Shown here: piece after piece, positions 5,693-13,743 of the stretch | How the letters are laid out: the number at the start of each line of letters is the position of its first letter | Numbering within the stretch: the stretch's first letter is position 1 | Assembly: GCA_937915285.1 (NCBI GenBank) | Contig: CALDNG010000251.1 | Span: forward strand, 1 to 16,832 | Origin: an uncultured Desulfomonile sp. | GTDB taxonomy: Bacteria; Desulfobacterota; Desulfomonilia; Desulfomonilales; Desulfomonilaceae | Length of the DNA stretch: 16,832 nt | Direction of reading: 5' to 3' | Program-made: the position numbers and the translations under genes | The notes under the pieces: generated by a model | The model's input: only the letters and a program-made list of their open reading frames with translations | What the model was told of the DNA's origin: nothing | Databases searched by the model: none

Positions 5693-6712
5693 ATGAAAAA
5701 GTTTGTTATTTTCTCAAGCCTGTTTCTTTTGTTGGCCCTAGGCGCCTTTGACACACCAAACGTTTGCGCTCAGGAAAAGGTGATCAAGCTGAAATATTCC
5801 AATTTTTTCCCACCGTCGCACAAGAACAGCATTCTATCGGAGCAATGGGGTAAGGAGATCGAAAAAAGAACCGGTGGTAGAGTTAAGATCACCTATTTTG
5901 CGGGCAATACGCTCACCCCACCTACACAGACATACGACAGCGTTGTAAAGGGCATAGCCGATGTGGGACAGAGTCTCGTAGGTTATTCTCCGGGACGTTT
6001 TCCGCTTACAGAGGTTCTCGCCTTGCCTCTCGGTTATTCCAGTGGCATTCAGGCCACCAAATTGACTAATGAATTTTATAAGAAATTCAAGCCCAAAGAA
6101 TTTGATGACACTCAGGTAATGTATTTCCACGGACACGGACCAGGCCTGTTCAATACAAAAAAGGTGGTCTCATCTTTGGACGATGTCAAAGGTCTCAGGA
6201 TAAAGGCCAATGCGGAGAATGCGGCCATTGTCACGGCTCTTGGCGGAGCCCCTGTCAGTTTGCCGATCACTGAAACATATGACGGGCTTCAAAAGGGCCT
6301 CATAGATGGCGTTCTTCTTCCGATCGAACCCATAAAAGGCTGGAAATTCTTTGAAATGATCAGGACCATTATTGAAAACTACGCCATGTCATACACAGCT
6401 CCAATCTTTGTTGTGATGAACAAGGATAAATGGAATTCGCTTCCGAAGGACGTTCAGGATGTTATCACACAGGTTAACCTGGAATGGATTGATAAACAGG
6501 GCGCACAGTGGACTGAACTTGACAAGGAATCACGCGAGTTCTGCATTGGCAAAGGAATAAAGGTGGCTGTGGCTACTCCTGAACAGGAGGCTGAGGTTTC
6601 CCTGAAGATGAAACCCATCCTGGCGGAATATGTAGCCAACATGAATGCGAAAGGTTTACCTGGAGAAGAGGCGCTCAAGTTCTGCCAGGAATTTCTGCTG
6701 AACAACAAGTAA
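5693..6712 (+). CDS. dctP: TRAP transporter solute-binding protein, DctP family
   Basis: 339 residues. It is the periplasmic receptor that captures an organic acid for the DctQM permease. The start at ATG 5693 is chosen because AAGGAG precedes it and it begins a clean Sec signal peptide: MKKF, a hydrophobic core (5-19) and a likely cleavage after Ala26 (VCA|QEK). The frame remains open 11 codons upstream, but that would bury the signal. The mature domain shows the family signature: LRIKA with Arg169, which usually salt-bridges the ligand carboxylate, then GGAPVSLPITETYDGLQKG and LIDGV. Length fits DctP (about 320-350). The ligand is unknown, but the Arg indicates a carboxylate. Symbol by family only. 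Confidence 0.92.
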   Translation: MKKFVIFSSLFLLLALGAFDTPNVCAQEKVIKLKYSNFFPPSHKNSILSEQWGKEIEKRTGGRVKITYFAGNTLTPPTQTYDSVVKGIADVGQSLVGYSPGRFPLTEVLALPLGYSSGIQATKLTNEFYKKFKPKEFDDTQVMYFHGHGPGLFNTKKVVSSLDDVKGLRIKANAENAAIVTALGGAPVSLPITETYDGLQKGLIDGVLLPIEPIKGWKFFEMIRTIIENYAMSYTAPIFVVMNKDKWNSLPKDVQDVITQVNLEWIDKQGAQWTELDKESREFCIGKGIKVAVATPEQEAEVSLKMKPILAEYVANMNAKGLPGEEALKFCQEFLLNNK

Positions 6713-6778
6713 CTCAAGTTCAGTGGTTAGTGGCAATCTCGTCACAGACGAACCGTCTCCTAAACGAGGAACTTTATC

Positions 6779-7264
6779 ATGAACAAATTCATGTCCATAG
6801 TCCTTAAGGTTGACTTCTCCCTTTTCGTAATTGCCGGGGCGTCACTCATCATAATGATGTTAGTCACCCTTGTCGACGTGACAATGCGTTCATTGGGAAG
6901 GCCCATTATTGGCAGTGTTGAACTGATTTCATTCTGTGGCTCCCTCGCCATAGGACTGTCGATTCCCTATACAACGTGGACCAAGGGTCACATCCTGGTG
7001 GATTTCGTGCTTGAAAAGATGGGGAATCGCTCCAGAAGAATCACTTTGGCTCTGACGAGGATAGCCGGGATTATTTTGTTCATGATTTGCACCGTCAATT
7101 TTGTGTTCTTCGGCATGGACATGATGAGATCCAATCAGGTGAGTGGAGCATTCAAATTGCCATTATACCCTGTGGCGTTCGGTCTGGCGGTTAGCTGTCT
7201 GTTGCAGACTGCCACTATACTCTGTGATCTGATTCGAGTTGTCCGCGGAGATTCCTATGAGTGA
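6779..7264 (+). CDS. dctQ: TRAP transporter small permease, DctQ
   Basis: 161 residues, the typical size of DctQ. Four membrane helices are visible at about 12-35, 46-64, 87-107 and 127-150. The conserved DctQ features are the first-helix end MMLVTLVDVTMRSLGRP and WTKGHILVDFVLEKM at about 66-80. It partners DctM in the inner membrane to drive Na+-coupled uptake of the acid held by DctP. It has CGAGGA about 8 bases before the start. Its last 8 bases overlap the next gene (ATGAGTGA), so translation is coupled. Symbol by family only. Confidence 0.92.
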   Translation: MNKFMSIVLKVDFSLFVIAGASLIIMMLVTLVDVTMRSLGRPIIGSVELISFCGSLAIGLSIPYTTWTKGHILVDFVLEKMGNRSRRITLALTRIAGIILFMICTVNFVFFGMDMMRSNQVSGAFKLPLYPVAFGLAVSCLLQTATILCDLIRVVRGDSYE

Positions 7265-8561
7265 GATTGAAGTTGGTGTTATAGCGCTTTTTGTTTTGAT
7301 ATTCATTTTTCTGACAGGCTTTGAACTGGCTTTTGCAATGTCATTGCTTGGATTCATTGGTTTTGGCTATCTCGTTTCATTCAGCGCAGCTTCAAACCTG
7401 CTGGTCAAAGATTTTTTTGACACTTTCTCTTCATATGGATTTACGGTCATTCCACTGTTTGTTTTGATGGGACAGATAGCCTCCAATTCCAATATAGCCA
7501 AAAGACTTTACGTGGCCACTCACAAGTTCGTAGGTCACATTCCCGGCGGAATTGCAATGACGACGGTGGCTGGGGCAACTCTTTTCAAGGCTATGTGTGG
7601 CTCAACCCTGGCTACTGCGGCGACATTCGCCGGGATCGCCATACCGGAGATGGACAGATACGGGTATGACAAAAAACTTTCAACCGGGGTAGTTGCTTCA
7701 GTGGGGACTTTGGGCATGCTCATCCCCCCGAGCATAGTACTGATAATCTATTCGATAATAGTTGAAGAATCGATTGGAAAGATGTTTTTGGCGGGAATAA
7801 TTCCCGGACTGATGATTTCAGCATTCTTCATGTTGGTCATTTACGGATGGGTCAAACTCAACCCGGCTATAGCGCCTCGAGCCGAACGAGAGACCTGGTC
7901 AGCCAGGATCAGGACCTTGCCTGAATTCCTGTGGGTTGCGTTGATATTCATAGGGGTTGTGGGTGGTTTGATGTGGGGATTTTTCTCTCCCACAGAAGCA
8001 GGGAGCATGGGAGCTATCGCTGTGCTGATTTTGGCGGCCGTGAGAAGAGAATTGACGTTGCGGGGCTTCCTGAAATCAATAGATGAATCACTGCGGACAG
8101 CCTGCATGGTGCTGCTCCTGATCGGGGGGTCAACTGTTTTGGGTCACTTCCTTGCGGTGACGGAGATTCCGTTCGTGGCTGCGGACTGGATATCCAACCT
8201 GCCGTTCCATCCCTCGATAATCATGGCTCTCATAATTCTGGTCTATCTCATAGGTGGTTCGTTTATTGATGATCTCGCATTCATGATACTGGCGACCCCA
8301 ATTTTTTATCCGGCGGTACTTAAATTAGGTTATGACCCGGTGTGGTTTGGGGTAATGATAGCCATCACCGTGATGATTGGGGTCATAATCCCTCCTGTGG
8401 CAATTTGCGTTTTCGTTGTCAAGAGCATCACTGGAGTTCCCATGAACATAATCTACAGAGGCTGCATGCCTTTTTTGCTTAGCCTGTTCGGTTGCGCAAT
8501 TATTCTGTTCATTTTTCCAAAACTCGTTTTATTTCTGCCAAATTTTTTCATGGGAAACTGA
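7257..8561 (+). CDS. dctM: TRAP transporter large permease, DctM
   Basis: 434 residues, the normal DctM length, with about 11-12 hydrophobic helices. Family signatures include FKAMCGSTLATAATFAGIAI followed by PEM (about 112-135), which begins a Na+-binding loop, GTLGMLIPPSI (about 151-161), FFSPTEAGSMGA in the middle, and GVIIPPVAICVFVV near the C-terminus, the pseudo-symmetric partner of the first PP motif. The start at ATG 7257 overlaps the DctQ stop and has GGAG 6 bases upstream. A start 18 bases earlier in the same frame is possible but has no ribosome site. This subunit forms the Na+-driven elevator through which the acid enters the cytosol. Symbol by family only. Confidence 0.93.
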   Translation: MSEIEVGVIALFVLIFIFLTGFELAFAMSLLGFIGFGYLVSFSAASNLLVKDFFDTFSSYGFTVIPLFVLMGQIASNSNIAKRLYVATHKFVGHIPGGIAMTTVAGATLFKAMCGSTLATAATFAGIAIPEMDRYGYDKKLSTGVVASVGTLGMLIPPSIVLIIYSIIVEESIGKMFLAGIIPGLMISAFFMLVIYGWVKLNPAIAPRAERETWSARIRTLPEFLWVALIFIGVVGGLMWGFFSPTEAGSMGAIAVLILAAVRRELTLRGFLKSIDESLRTACMVLLLIGGSTVLGHFLAVTEIPFVAADWISNLPFHPSIIMALIILVYLIGGSFIDDLAFMILATPIFYPAVLKLGYDPVWFGVMIAITVMIGVIIPPVAICVFVVKSITGVPMNIIYRGCMPFLLSLFGCAIILFIFPKLVLFLPNFFMGN

Positions 8562-8624
8562 TGGAAAATCCTGGATGATGGTTTATCGCTGAAATAGCAT
8601 AAAACACGCTCTTTCGAGGAACAC

Positions 8625-9797
8625 ATGCAGACAAAAGAACGCTTCGGATTGACGGATGAAGAAAAGCTTCTCCAGGACATGGCGCGCCGGCTGGCTCGAG
8701 AAAAGGTAGCCCTAGGCGCGGCCCAAAGGGACATAGATGGAGAATTCCCGTATGACATGCTGGAATTAATGAAAGAGAACGGCCTGTTGGGAATAGATTT
8801 TCCATCTGACTACGGAGGGATGGAAGCCGGCCTCATGTCACTGTGCATTGTTATCGAGGAATTGGCTAAAGTGGACGCAGCAACCTCCATGATGCCTTCC
8901 ACCCAGGAACTGGGCAGCCTGCCAATAATTCTAGCCGGAAATCATGATCAAAAGAAAAAATATCTCGAACCATTGGCCTCCGGAGAAAAGCTGGCGGCAT
9001 TCGCTCTAACCGAGTCACGTGGTGGATCGGATGTAGCCGCTTTAAAGACACGCGCAAAACTCGAGGGTGACAGATACATTCTCAACGGTAACAAGACGTT
9101 TATAACGAATGGCGGGGTAGCCGATATCATAACGGTGTATGCCATAACCAACCCTGATGCGCCATCCCACAAAGCGGCAAGCGTGTTCATTCTTGAAAAA
9201 GGAACCCCCGGTTTTCAAGTCGGCAAAAAAGAAAGCAAGATGGGAATACGGTCATCTGAGACGCGTGAACTAATTTTTGACAACGTCGAAATTCCTGTGG
9301 AAAACCGACTTGCCAACGAGGGTGACGGATTCCACATTATGATGAAGACGCTGGACTTTACCAGGCCAGCAGTAGCGGCTCAAGCCATAGGAATAGCCCA
9401 AGGGGCCTTTGAATACGCTTTGCAGTATGCCAAGGAGCGTGAGGCCTTCGGTAAGCCGGTGATCAAACATCAGGCTGTGGGTTCAAAACTTGCCGACATG
9501 TCCATGAGGATATCCGCAGGCAGACAATTACTATACAAAACGTGTGATTTACTCCAGGCTTATGCTAAAAAGGACTTGTCCAGAGTTTCTCCGGAGATAA
9601 TCAGATATTCTTCAATGTCCAAGGCCTTCTGCTCGGACGTGGCAATGTGGACGACGACAGAAGCCGTTCAGATTCTAGGTGGTTACGGCTACTGCACCGA
9701 GTATCCGGTTGAAAGATACATGCGTGACGCCAAGATAACCCAGATTTATGAGGGAACCAATGAAATACAGAGAGTCGTCATTACGTCGACACTGTAA
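8625..9797 (+). CDS. Acyl-CoA dehydrogenase (FAD)
   Basis: 390 residues, the length of butyryl/medium-chain acyl-CoA dehydrogenases. It oxidises an acyl-CoA at the alpha-beta carbons to the enoyl-CoA. Signatures: FALTESRGGSD (about 126-136, first family signature), KTFITNG (about 156-162), YAKEREAFGKP (about 269-279) and the C-terminal QILGGYGYCTEYPVERYMRD. The catalytic base is Glu376 in QIYEGTNEIQR, the position used by short/medium-chain members. No signal peptide. No electron-transfer flavoprotein gene is nearby, so electrons must go to an ETF encoded elsewhere. It lies 63 bases after dctM with GAGGA before the ATG. In this operon its substrate should be the CoA ester made by the first gene, possibly a cyclic one. 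Confidence 0.93.
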   Translation: MQTKERFGLTDEEKLLQDMARRLAREKVALGAAQRDIDGEFPYDMLELMKENGLLGIDFPSDYGGMEAGLMSLCIVIEELAKVDAATSMMPSTQELGSLPIILAGNHDQKKKYLEPLASGEKLAAFALTESRGGSDVAALKTRAKLEGDRYILNGNKTFITNGGVADIITVYAITNPDAPSHKAASVFILEKGTPGFQVGKKESKMGIRSSETRELIFDNVEIPVENRLANEGDGFHIMMKTLDFTRPAVAAQAIGIAQGAFEYALQYAKEREAFGKPVIKHQAVGSKLADMSMRISAGRQLLYKTCDLLQAYAKKDLSRVSPEIIRYSSMSKAFCSDVAMWTTTEAVQILGGYGYCTEYPVERYMRDAKITQIYEGTNEIQRVVITSTL

Positions 9798-9933
9798 TTT
9801 GCCCTTGAAAACAATCAGCTATTTGCGATCCCTCAACATCCGTTTCCTTTAGGCTTGGAAGACTTTTTGGAACCTGGGAAGAAGAACACTTTATTGCCCT
9901 CGCTCTTGGGTAATAGTCTCGAGGTGGAATGTA

Positions 9934-10431
9934 ATGAAACACAACATCAGGATTGTGGTTAACGGTGACGAGTATTGTCTGGCCGTTGACCCGTGGAAGA
10001 CACTGAATGAGGTAATCCGGGAAGATCTCAACCTTACCGGCACCAAGCTTGGCTGTGGCACCGGAGATTGTGGCGCCTGCGCAGTCATTGTAGATGGCAA
10101 GGCGGTTAGTTCATGCCTTACTCTCGCCGTGAGTGTTGATGGCAAATCCATAAAAACGGTGGAGGGCCTGGCTCCTTCAGGTGAGGAATTGCATCCCATT
10201 CAGGAATCCTTTGTGGAAACCGGAGCCATTCAGTGTGGATTTTGTACTTCCGGCATGGAGATGGCGGCTTTCCACCTGTTGAGCAACAACCCTTCCCCTA
10301 CCGACCTCGAGATTCGTAAAGGTCTCTCAGGACATCTGTGCAGATGCACCGGTTACAACCAGATAGTTGAGGCCATTTCCCTGGCTGCCAATAAGATGCA
10401 AGGCTGTCATTGTAAAAAGGAAGAATCATGA
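9934..10431 (+). CDS. Molybdenum hydroxylase (xanthine dehydrogenase family), 2Fe-2S subunit
   Basis: 165 residues, the standard small subunit. The plant-type ferredoxin domain ligates one 2Fe-2S cluster through Cys41, Cys46, Cys49 and Cys61 (GCGTGDCGACAVIVDG, then SSCL). The helical domain ligates the second through Cys101, Cys104, Cys136 and Cys138 (IQCGFCTSGM, then HLCRCTGY). All eight ligands are present. It relays electrons from the Mo centre to FAD. There is no Tat signal, so the enzyme is cytosolic. The 136-base gap to the previous gene is the widest in the operon, so a second promoter here cannot be excluded, though none is obvious. GAGGTGG lies upstream of the ATG. The stop overlaps the next start by 4 bases (ATGA). 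The extra CHC near the C-terminus is unusual but of no known meaning. Confidence 0.93.
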   Translation: MKHNIRIVVNGDEYCLAVDPWKTLNEVIREDLNLTGTKLGCGTGDCGACAVIVDGKAVSSCLTLAVSVDGKSIKTVEGLAPSGEELHPIQESFVETGAIQCGFCTSGMEMAAFHLLSNNPSPTDLEIRKGLSGHLCRCTGYNQIVEAISLAANKMQGCHCKKEES

Positions 10432-11309
10432 GGCTCCCGAGATTCGAATATTTTGCTCCAAAGACCCTTGAAGCTTCACTGGAACTCCTTGGGCAGAAGG
10501 GGGATGGAGCGTTTGTTATGGCGGGTGGGACCGACATGATGGTAAAAATGAGCCACGGTCGACTGAAACCCAGGACAATCATAAACCTTAAAGAAATACC
10601 AGAACTGCATTACATAAAATTCAACCCCCAAAACGGACTTGAAATAGGATCAACGGCTCTGCTTTCTGAGGTATTGAATCATGCGGACATTATTGAACAT
10701 TATCCTGCGCTGATTCAGGCTGTCCAGACCATGGCCAACATAGAGGTTCGCAACATGGCGACCCTAGCCGGGAACCTGTGCAATGCTGCACCATCGGCAG
10801 ACAGCGCCCCACCGTTAATGGTGATGGACGCAGAGGTGTCTCTGGTCAGTAGCAGAGCAAAACGGAAAGTAAAATTGATGGACTTCTTTCTAGGACCTGG
10901 AGCTACGGTAAAAAACGTTGACGAGATCATGACTGCCATAACTCTGCCTGCTCCAAGGCCTCAGACCGGCGCTTCGTACATGAGGATATCAGCCAGGTGC
11001 GGTGTGGACATAGCTGCCGCAGGGGTTGGTGTAGCAATAAGGCTGGAGTCCGAGGTGTTGGCGGAGGCCAGGATTGTGCTGGGCGCAGTCGCTCCGGTTC
11101 CTTTGCGAGCTGTAAAAGCTGAAGCCGCTCTGGTCGGCAGGCAATTCGATCCTGAAACGGTCCAATACGCCGCTCAAATGGCGTCGGAGGAAGCCAGCCC
11201 CATATCAGATGTCCGGGCAACGAGGGACTATCGAAAGAGTATGGTGGCCGTTTTGGCCAAACGGGCAATCTCTGAAGCTTATGAACGCTCCCATGCGCGT
11301 CATTCTTAG
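10428..11309 (+). CDS. Molybdenum hydroxylase, FAD-binding subunit
   Basis: 293 residues, typical of the CoxM/XdhB-type middle subunit. FAD-binding motifs are AGGTDMM (32-38) and AGNLCNAAPSADSAPPL (114-130), followed by the C-terminal CO-dehydrogenase flavoprotein domain (about 185-285, ISARCGVDIAAAGVGVAI, RIVLGAVAPVPLRA). Only two cysteines occur, so the extra 4Fe-4S insertion that marks 4-hydroxybenzoyl-CoA reductase HcrB (about 324 residues) is absent. That argues for an oxidising hydroxylase that passes electrons to NAD+ or another acceptor. Its start overlaps the small-subunit stop (ATGA), and the large subunit follows after 15 bases. Confidence 0.92.
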   Translation: MRLPRFEYFAPKTLEASLELLGQKGDGAFVMAGGTDMMVKMSHGRLKPRTIINLKEIPELHYIKFNPQNGLEIGSTALLSEVLNHADIIEHYPALIQAVQTMANIEVRNMATLAGNLCNAAPSADSAPPLMVMDAEVSLVSSRAKRKVKLMDFFLGPGATVKNVDEIMTAITLPAPRPQTGASYMRISARCGVDIAAAGVGVAIRLESEVLAEARIVLGAVAPVPLRAVKAEAALVGRQFDPETVQYAAQMASEEASPISDVRATRDYRKSMVAVLAKRAISEAYERSHARHS

Positions 11310-11324
11310 TTGAAAGGTAGCATA

Positions 11325-13601
11325 ATGAAAGAATTCAGCATTGTAGGAAAAGACGTGCCAAGAACAGACGCTGAGGCCAAGGCTAGAGGCTCTGCTTTAT
11401 ATACCGATGACATAAGGCTTCCAGGCACGCTCCATGGCCGAATCCTCAGGAGTCCGATAGCTCATGGGATCATCAAGAACATCGATACCAGCAAGGCTCT
11501 GAAACTGCCCGGGGTTAAGTGCGTACTAACCGCTGAGGACACTCCAAAGGTTAAATACGGCAACTGGAGGCTCTTTCCCGAAACTCAGGACGAATATCCT
11601 CTGGCAGTCGATAAGGTCAGGTTCATCGGGGATGAGGTTGCCGCGGTTGCCGCTATTGACAGAGACACAGCAGAAGAAGCTCTTGATCTTATAGAAGTAG
11701 AATATGAGGAATTACCCGCAGTTTTTGATGTAGCTTCTTCGATCGCCCAGGGGGCTCCAGTCATTCATGAATACTGCCCCTCAAACATCAGCGTCAACAG
11801 GAAGATAAAATACGGGGACATCGAAAAAGGGTTTGCCGAATCTGACTATGTTCGCGAAGACACATTTAAGTTTCAGGCCATAAGCCATGCCTATCTCGAA
11901 CCATGCTCCGCCCTCGCTCAAGTTGATCTCGATGGCAGGATCACTCTTTGGACTTCCACCCAGACTCCATACATAGTGCAGTGTCTGTTAGCCTCTACCC
12001 TGGGCATGAGAGAGAATGACATCAGGATAATCAAGCCTTATGTTGGGGGGGGATTCGGCGGAAAGATGGAATTGAGGACCTGGGAATTCTGCGCCGCCCT
12101 GATGGCGAAGAAAACTGGCCGTCCTGTCAAGTTCACTCTTGACCGACAAGAAGAATTCCTAGCCGGAAGACGCCGCCATCCAATGACAATCCGTTCTAAA
12201 GTGGGTTTCAAGAAGGATGGAACTCTGGTTTCCAAGGATTTGAGAATCCAGCTTGACGGTGGGGCATACAATGCCATGGGTCCGACGGCCACTTTTCTGT
12301 GTGGAAATTTCGGAGCGATGCTTTACCGTTACCCGAATTACCGTTTCCTCGGAGAGCATATTTACACCAATAAACCGCCCGCCAGCGCCATGAGAGGTTT
12401 TGGAGCGCCTCAGTCACTTTATGCGTCCGAAGTCCAGATGAACATCGCCGCTGAGGAACTGGGTATTGATCCTGTTGATATCCGGTTGAAAAACGCCCAG
12501 GTCAGTGGGGACAAGATACCTGATGTCGCAACAATATCGAGTTGTGGTTTTTCTGAGTCCATACAGGCTGTTGCCGAGATGAGCGGATGGCGTGAGAAAA
12601 GGAAGTCTCTCAAGCCTGGACAGGGCATTGGAATTGGCTGCTACAGCTTTATTTCAGGCGGGGTTTTTAACTGGTTCAACACACAGTATCCATTCTCGGC
12701 CGCTGAGGTCAGAGTTTTTTCCGATGGGACAGCTCACCTTCTAACAATGGCTTCAGACATCGGACAGGGCTCGGACACGGCGCTTAAACAGATACTTGCA
12801 GAGGAATTGGGACTGCGGATGGAGGACATCCGGCTGACTACCGCTGACACTGCCATGACGCCTCAGGGCGATCTTGGAACCTGGGGAAGCCGTGTTACGC
12901 TCATGGCAGGAAACGCAGTAATAGACGCCGCCCGGAAGATCAAACAGCAGTTATTTGGAGCCGTATCAGCAAGGTTCAATCTCAACGTAATCCACGACAT
13001 AGAGTGCAAGAACGGCAGGGTTCAGGCGACTGCAAGACACGACTACGGCATGTCTTTCGGAGACGCAGTTGCCATGGTCCAAAAGGCCAACCGTGGAGAA
13101 CCATTGGTAGCCAGGGGATCCTACACACCCAGAGGCAAAGGTCTGGTCACACCCGCTTTCGGATTCGGGGCGCAAATTGCCGAGATAGAGGTTGACAAAG
13201 AAACCGGCTTGGTGAAGGTCAAAAACATGTGGACTGCTCATGACTGCGGAACCGTCATCAACCCTAGAAGCGTGGAAGGACAACTCGCTGGGTCCATTCA
13301 GATGGGTTTAGGTTATGCCCTTTCCGAACAGATGATCATGGATGGCGGCAAGACTCTGAGTCTGGATTTTGCTGATTACAAGATGCCTACCGCCATGGAC
13401 ATGCCTCCTAGCGAAGTGGTTCATGTAGACACTTTTGAACCTGAAGGCCCCATGGGGGCAAAAGAAACCGGAGAAGGACTGGCTTCGCCCACTGCTCCTG
13501 CTATCTCGGAAGCTGTGTACCACGCCACCGGTTACAGGTGCAAGGACCTTCCTATAACGCCAGAGAAGATCCTCAACGCAACTAGGGATAAAGCCGAATA
13601 A
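11325..13601 (+). CDS. Molybdenum hydroxylase, catalytic Mo-pterin subunit
   Basis: 758 residues. It holds the molybdopterin-cytosine-dinucleotide-type cofactor and the active site, where water oxygen is inserted into an electron-poor carbon. The order is: N-terminal a/b hammerhead domain (about 10-120, ARGSALYTDDIRLPG); Mo-binding core with VGGGFGGK (240-247), AMRGFGAPQ (355-363, like the AFRGFGGPQ loop of xanthine oxidase), DIGQGSDT, GTWGSRVT, and the catalytic Glu717 in KETGEGLASPTAP. CO dehydrogenase's Cys loop (AYRCSFR) is absent. The start ATG 11325 is favoured over an in-frame TTG at 11310 because AAAGGT precedes it. No XdhC/CoxF-type maturation gene is present. The substrate is unknown; furoyl-CoA-like, nicotinate-like or another cyclic acyl-CoA are options. 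It is the last gene of the operon. Confidence 0.93.
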   Translation: MKEFSIVGKDVPRTDAEAKARGSALYTDDIRLPGTLHGRILRSPIAHGIIKNIDTSKALKLPGVKCVLTAEDTPKVKYGNWRLFPETQDEYPLAVDKVRFIGDEVAAVAAIDRDTAEEALDLIEVEYEELPAVFDVASSIAQGAPVIHEYCPSNISVNRKIKYGDIEKGFAESDYVREDTFKFQAISHAYLEPCSALAQVDLDGRITLWTSTQTPYIVQCLLASTLGMRENDIRIIKPYVGGGFGGKMELRTWEFCAALMAKKTGRPVKFTLDRQEEFLAGRRRHPMTIRSKVGFKKDGTLVSKDLRIQLDGGAYNAMGPTATFLCGNFGAMLYRYPNYRFLGEHIYTNKPPASAMRGFGAPQSLYASEVQMNIAAEELGIDPVDIRLKNAQVSGDKIPDVATISSCGFSESIQAVAEMSGWREKRKSLKPGQGIGIGCYSFISGGVFNWFNTQYPFSAAEVRVFSDGTAHLLTMASDIGQGSDTALKQILAEELGLRMEDIRLTTADTAMTPQGDLGTWGSRVTLMAGNAVIDAARKIKQQLFGAVSARFNLNVIHDIECKNGRVQATARHDYGMSFGDAVAMVQKANRGEPLVARGSYTPRGKGLVTPAFGFGAQIAEIEVDKETGLVKVKNMWTAHDCGTVINPRSVEGQLAGSIQMGLGYALSEQMIMDGGKTLSLDFADYKMPTAMDMPPSEVVHVDTFEPEGPMGAKETGEGLASPTAPAISEAVYHATGYRCKDLPITPEKILNATRDKAE

Positions 13602-13613
13602 ACTCTAGAGTAA

Positions 13614-13654
13614 GGGGGTGACGATCAACTTGTCATCCCCAAAACCCATTTTTT
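13614..13654 (+). terminator. Terminator closing the catabolic operon
   Basis: GGGGGTGAC (13614-13622) pairs with GTCATCCCC (13632-13640) over 9 bp including one G-U, around a 9-base loop. A run of six T lies at 13649-13654, 8 bases beyond the stem. It sits between the operon end and the convergent M24 gene. Stem strength is high, but the T-run is displaced. Confidence 0.6.
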
Positions 13655-13743
13655 AGCTGTTTGAGGAATTTCTTGCCTGGCAAATGCAAGCGGGAACCCG
13701 GTTCGGCATTTTATGGGTGAGGCAGTTTTTTATAGGCAAGATT

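Noticed and set aside
9934..13601. Assignment as 4-hydroxybenzoyl-CoA reductase (hcrCBA) or CO dehydrogenase (coxSML)
   Set aside because: The FAD subunit lacks the HcrB 4Fe-4S insertion, and the large subunit lacks the CoxL AYRCSFR loop.
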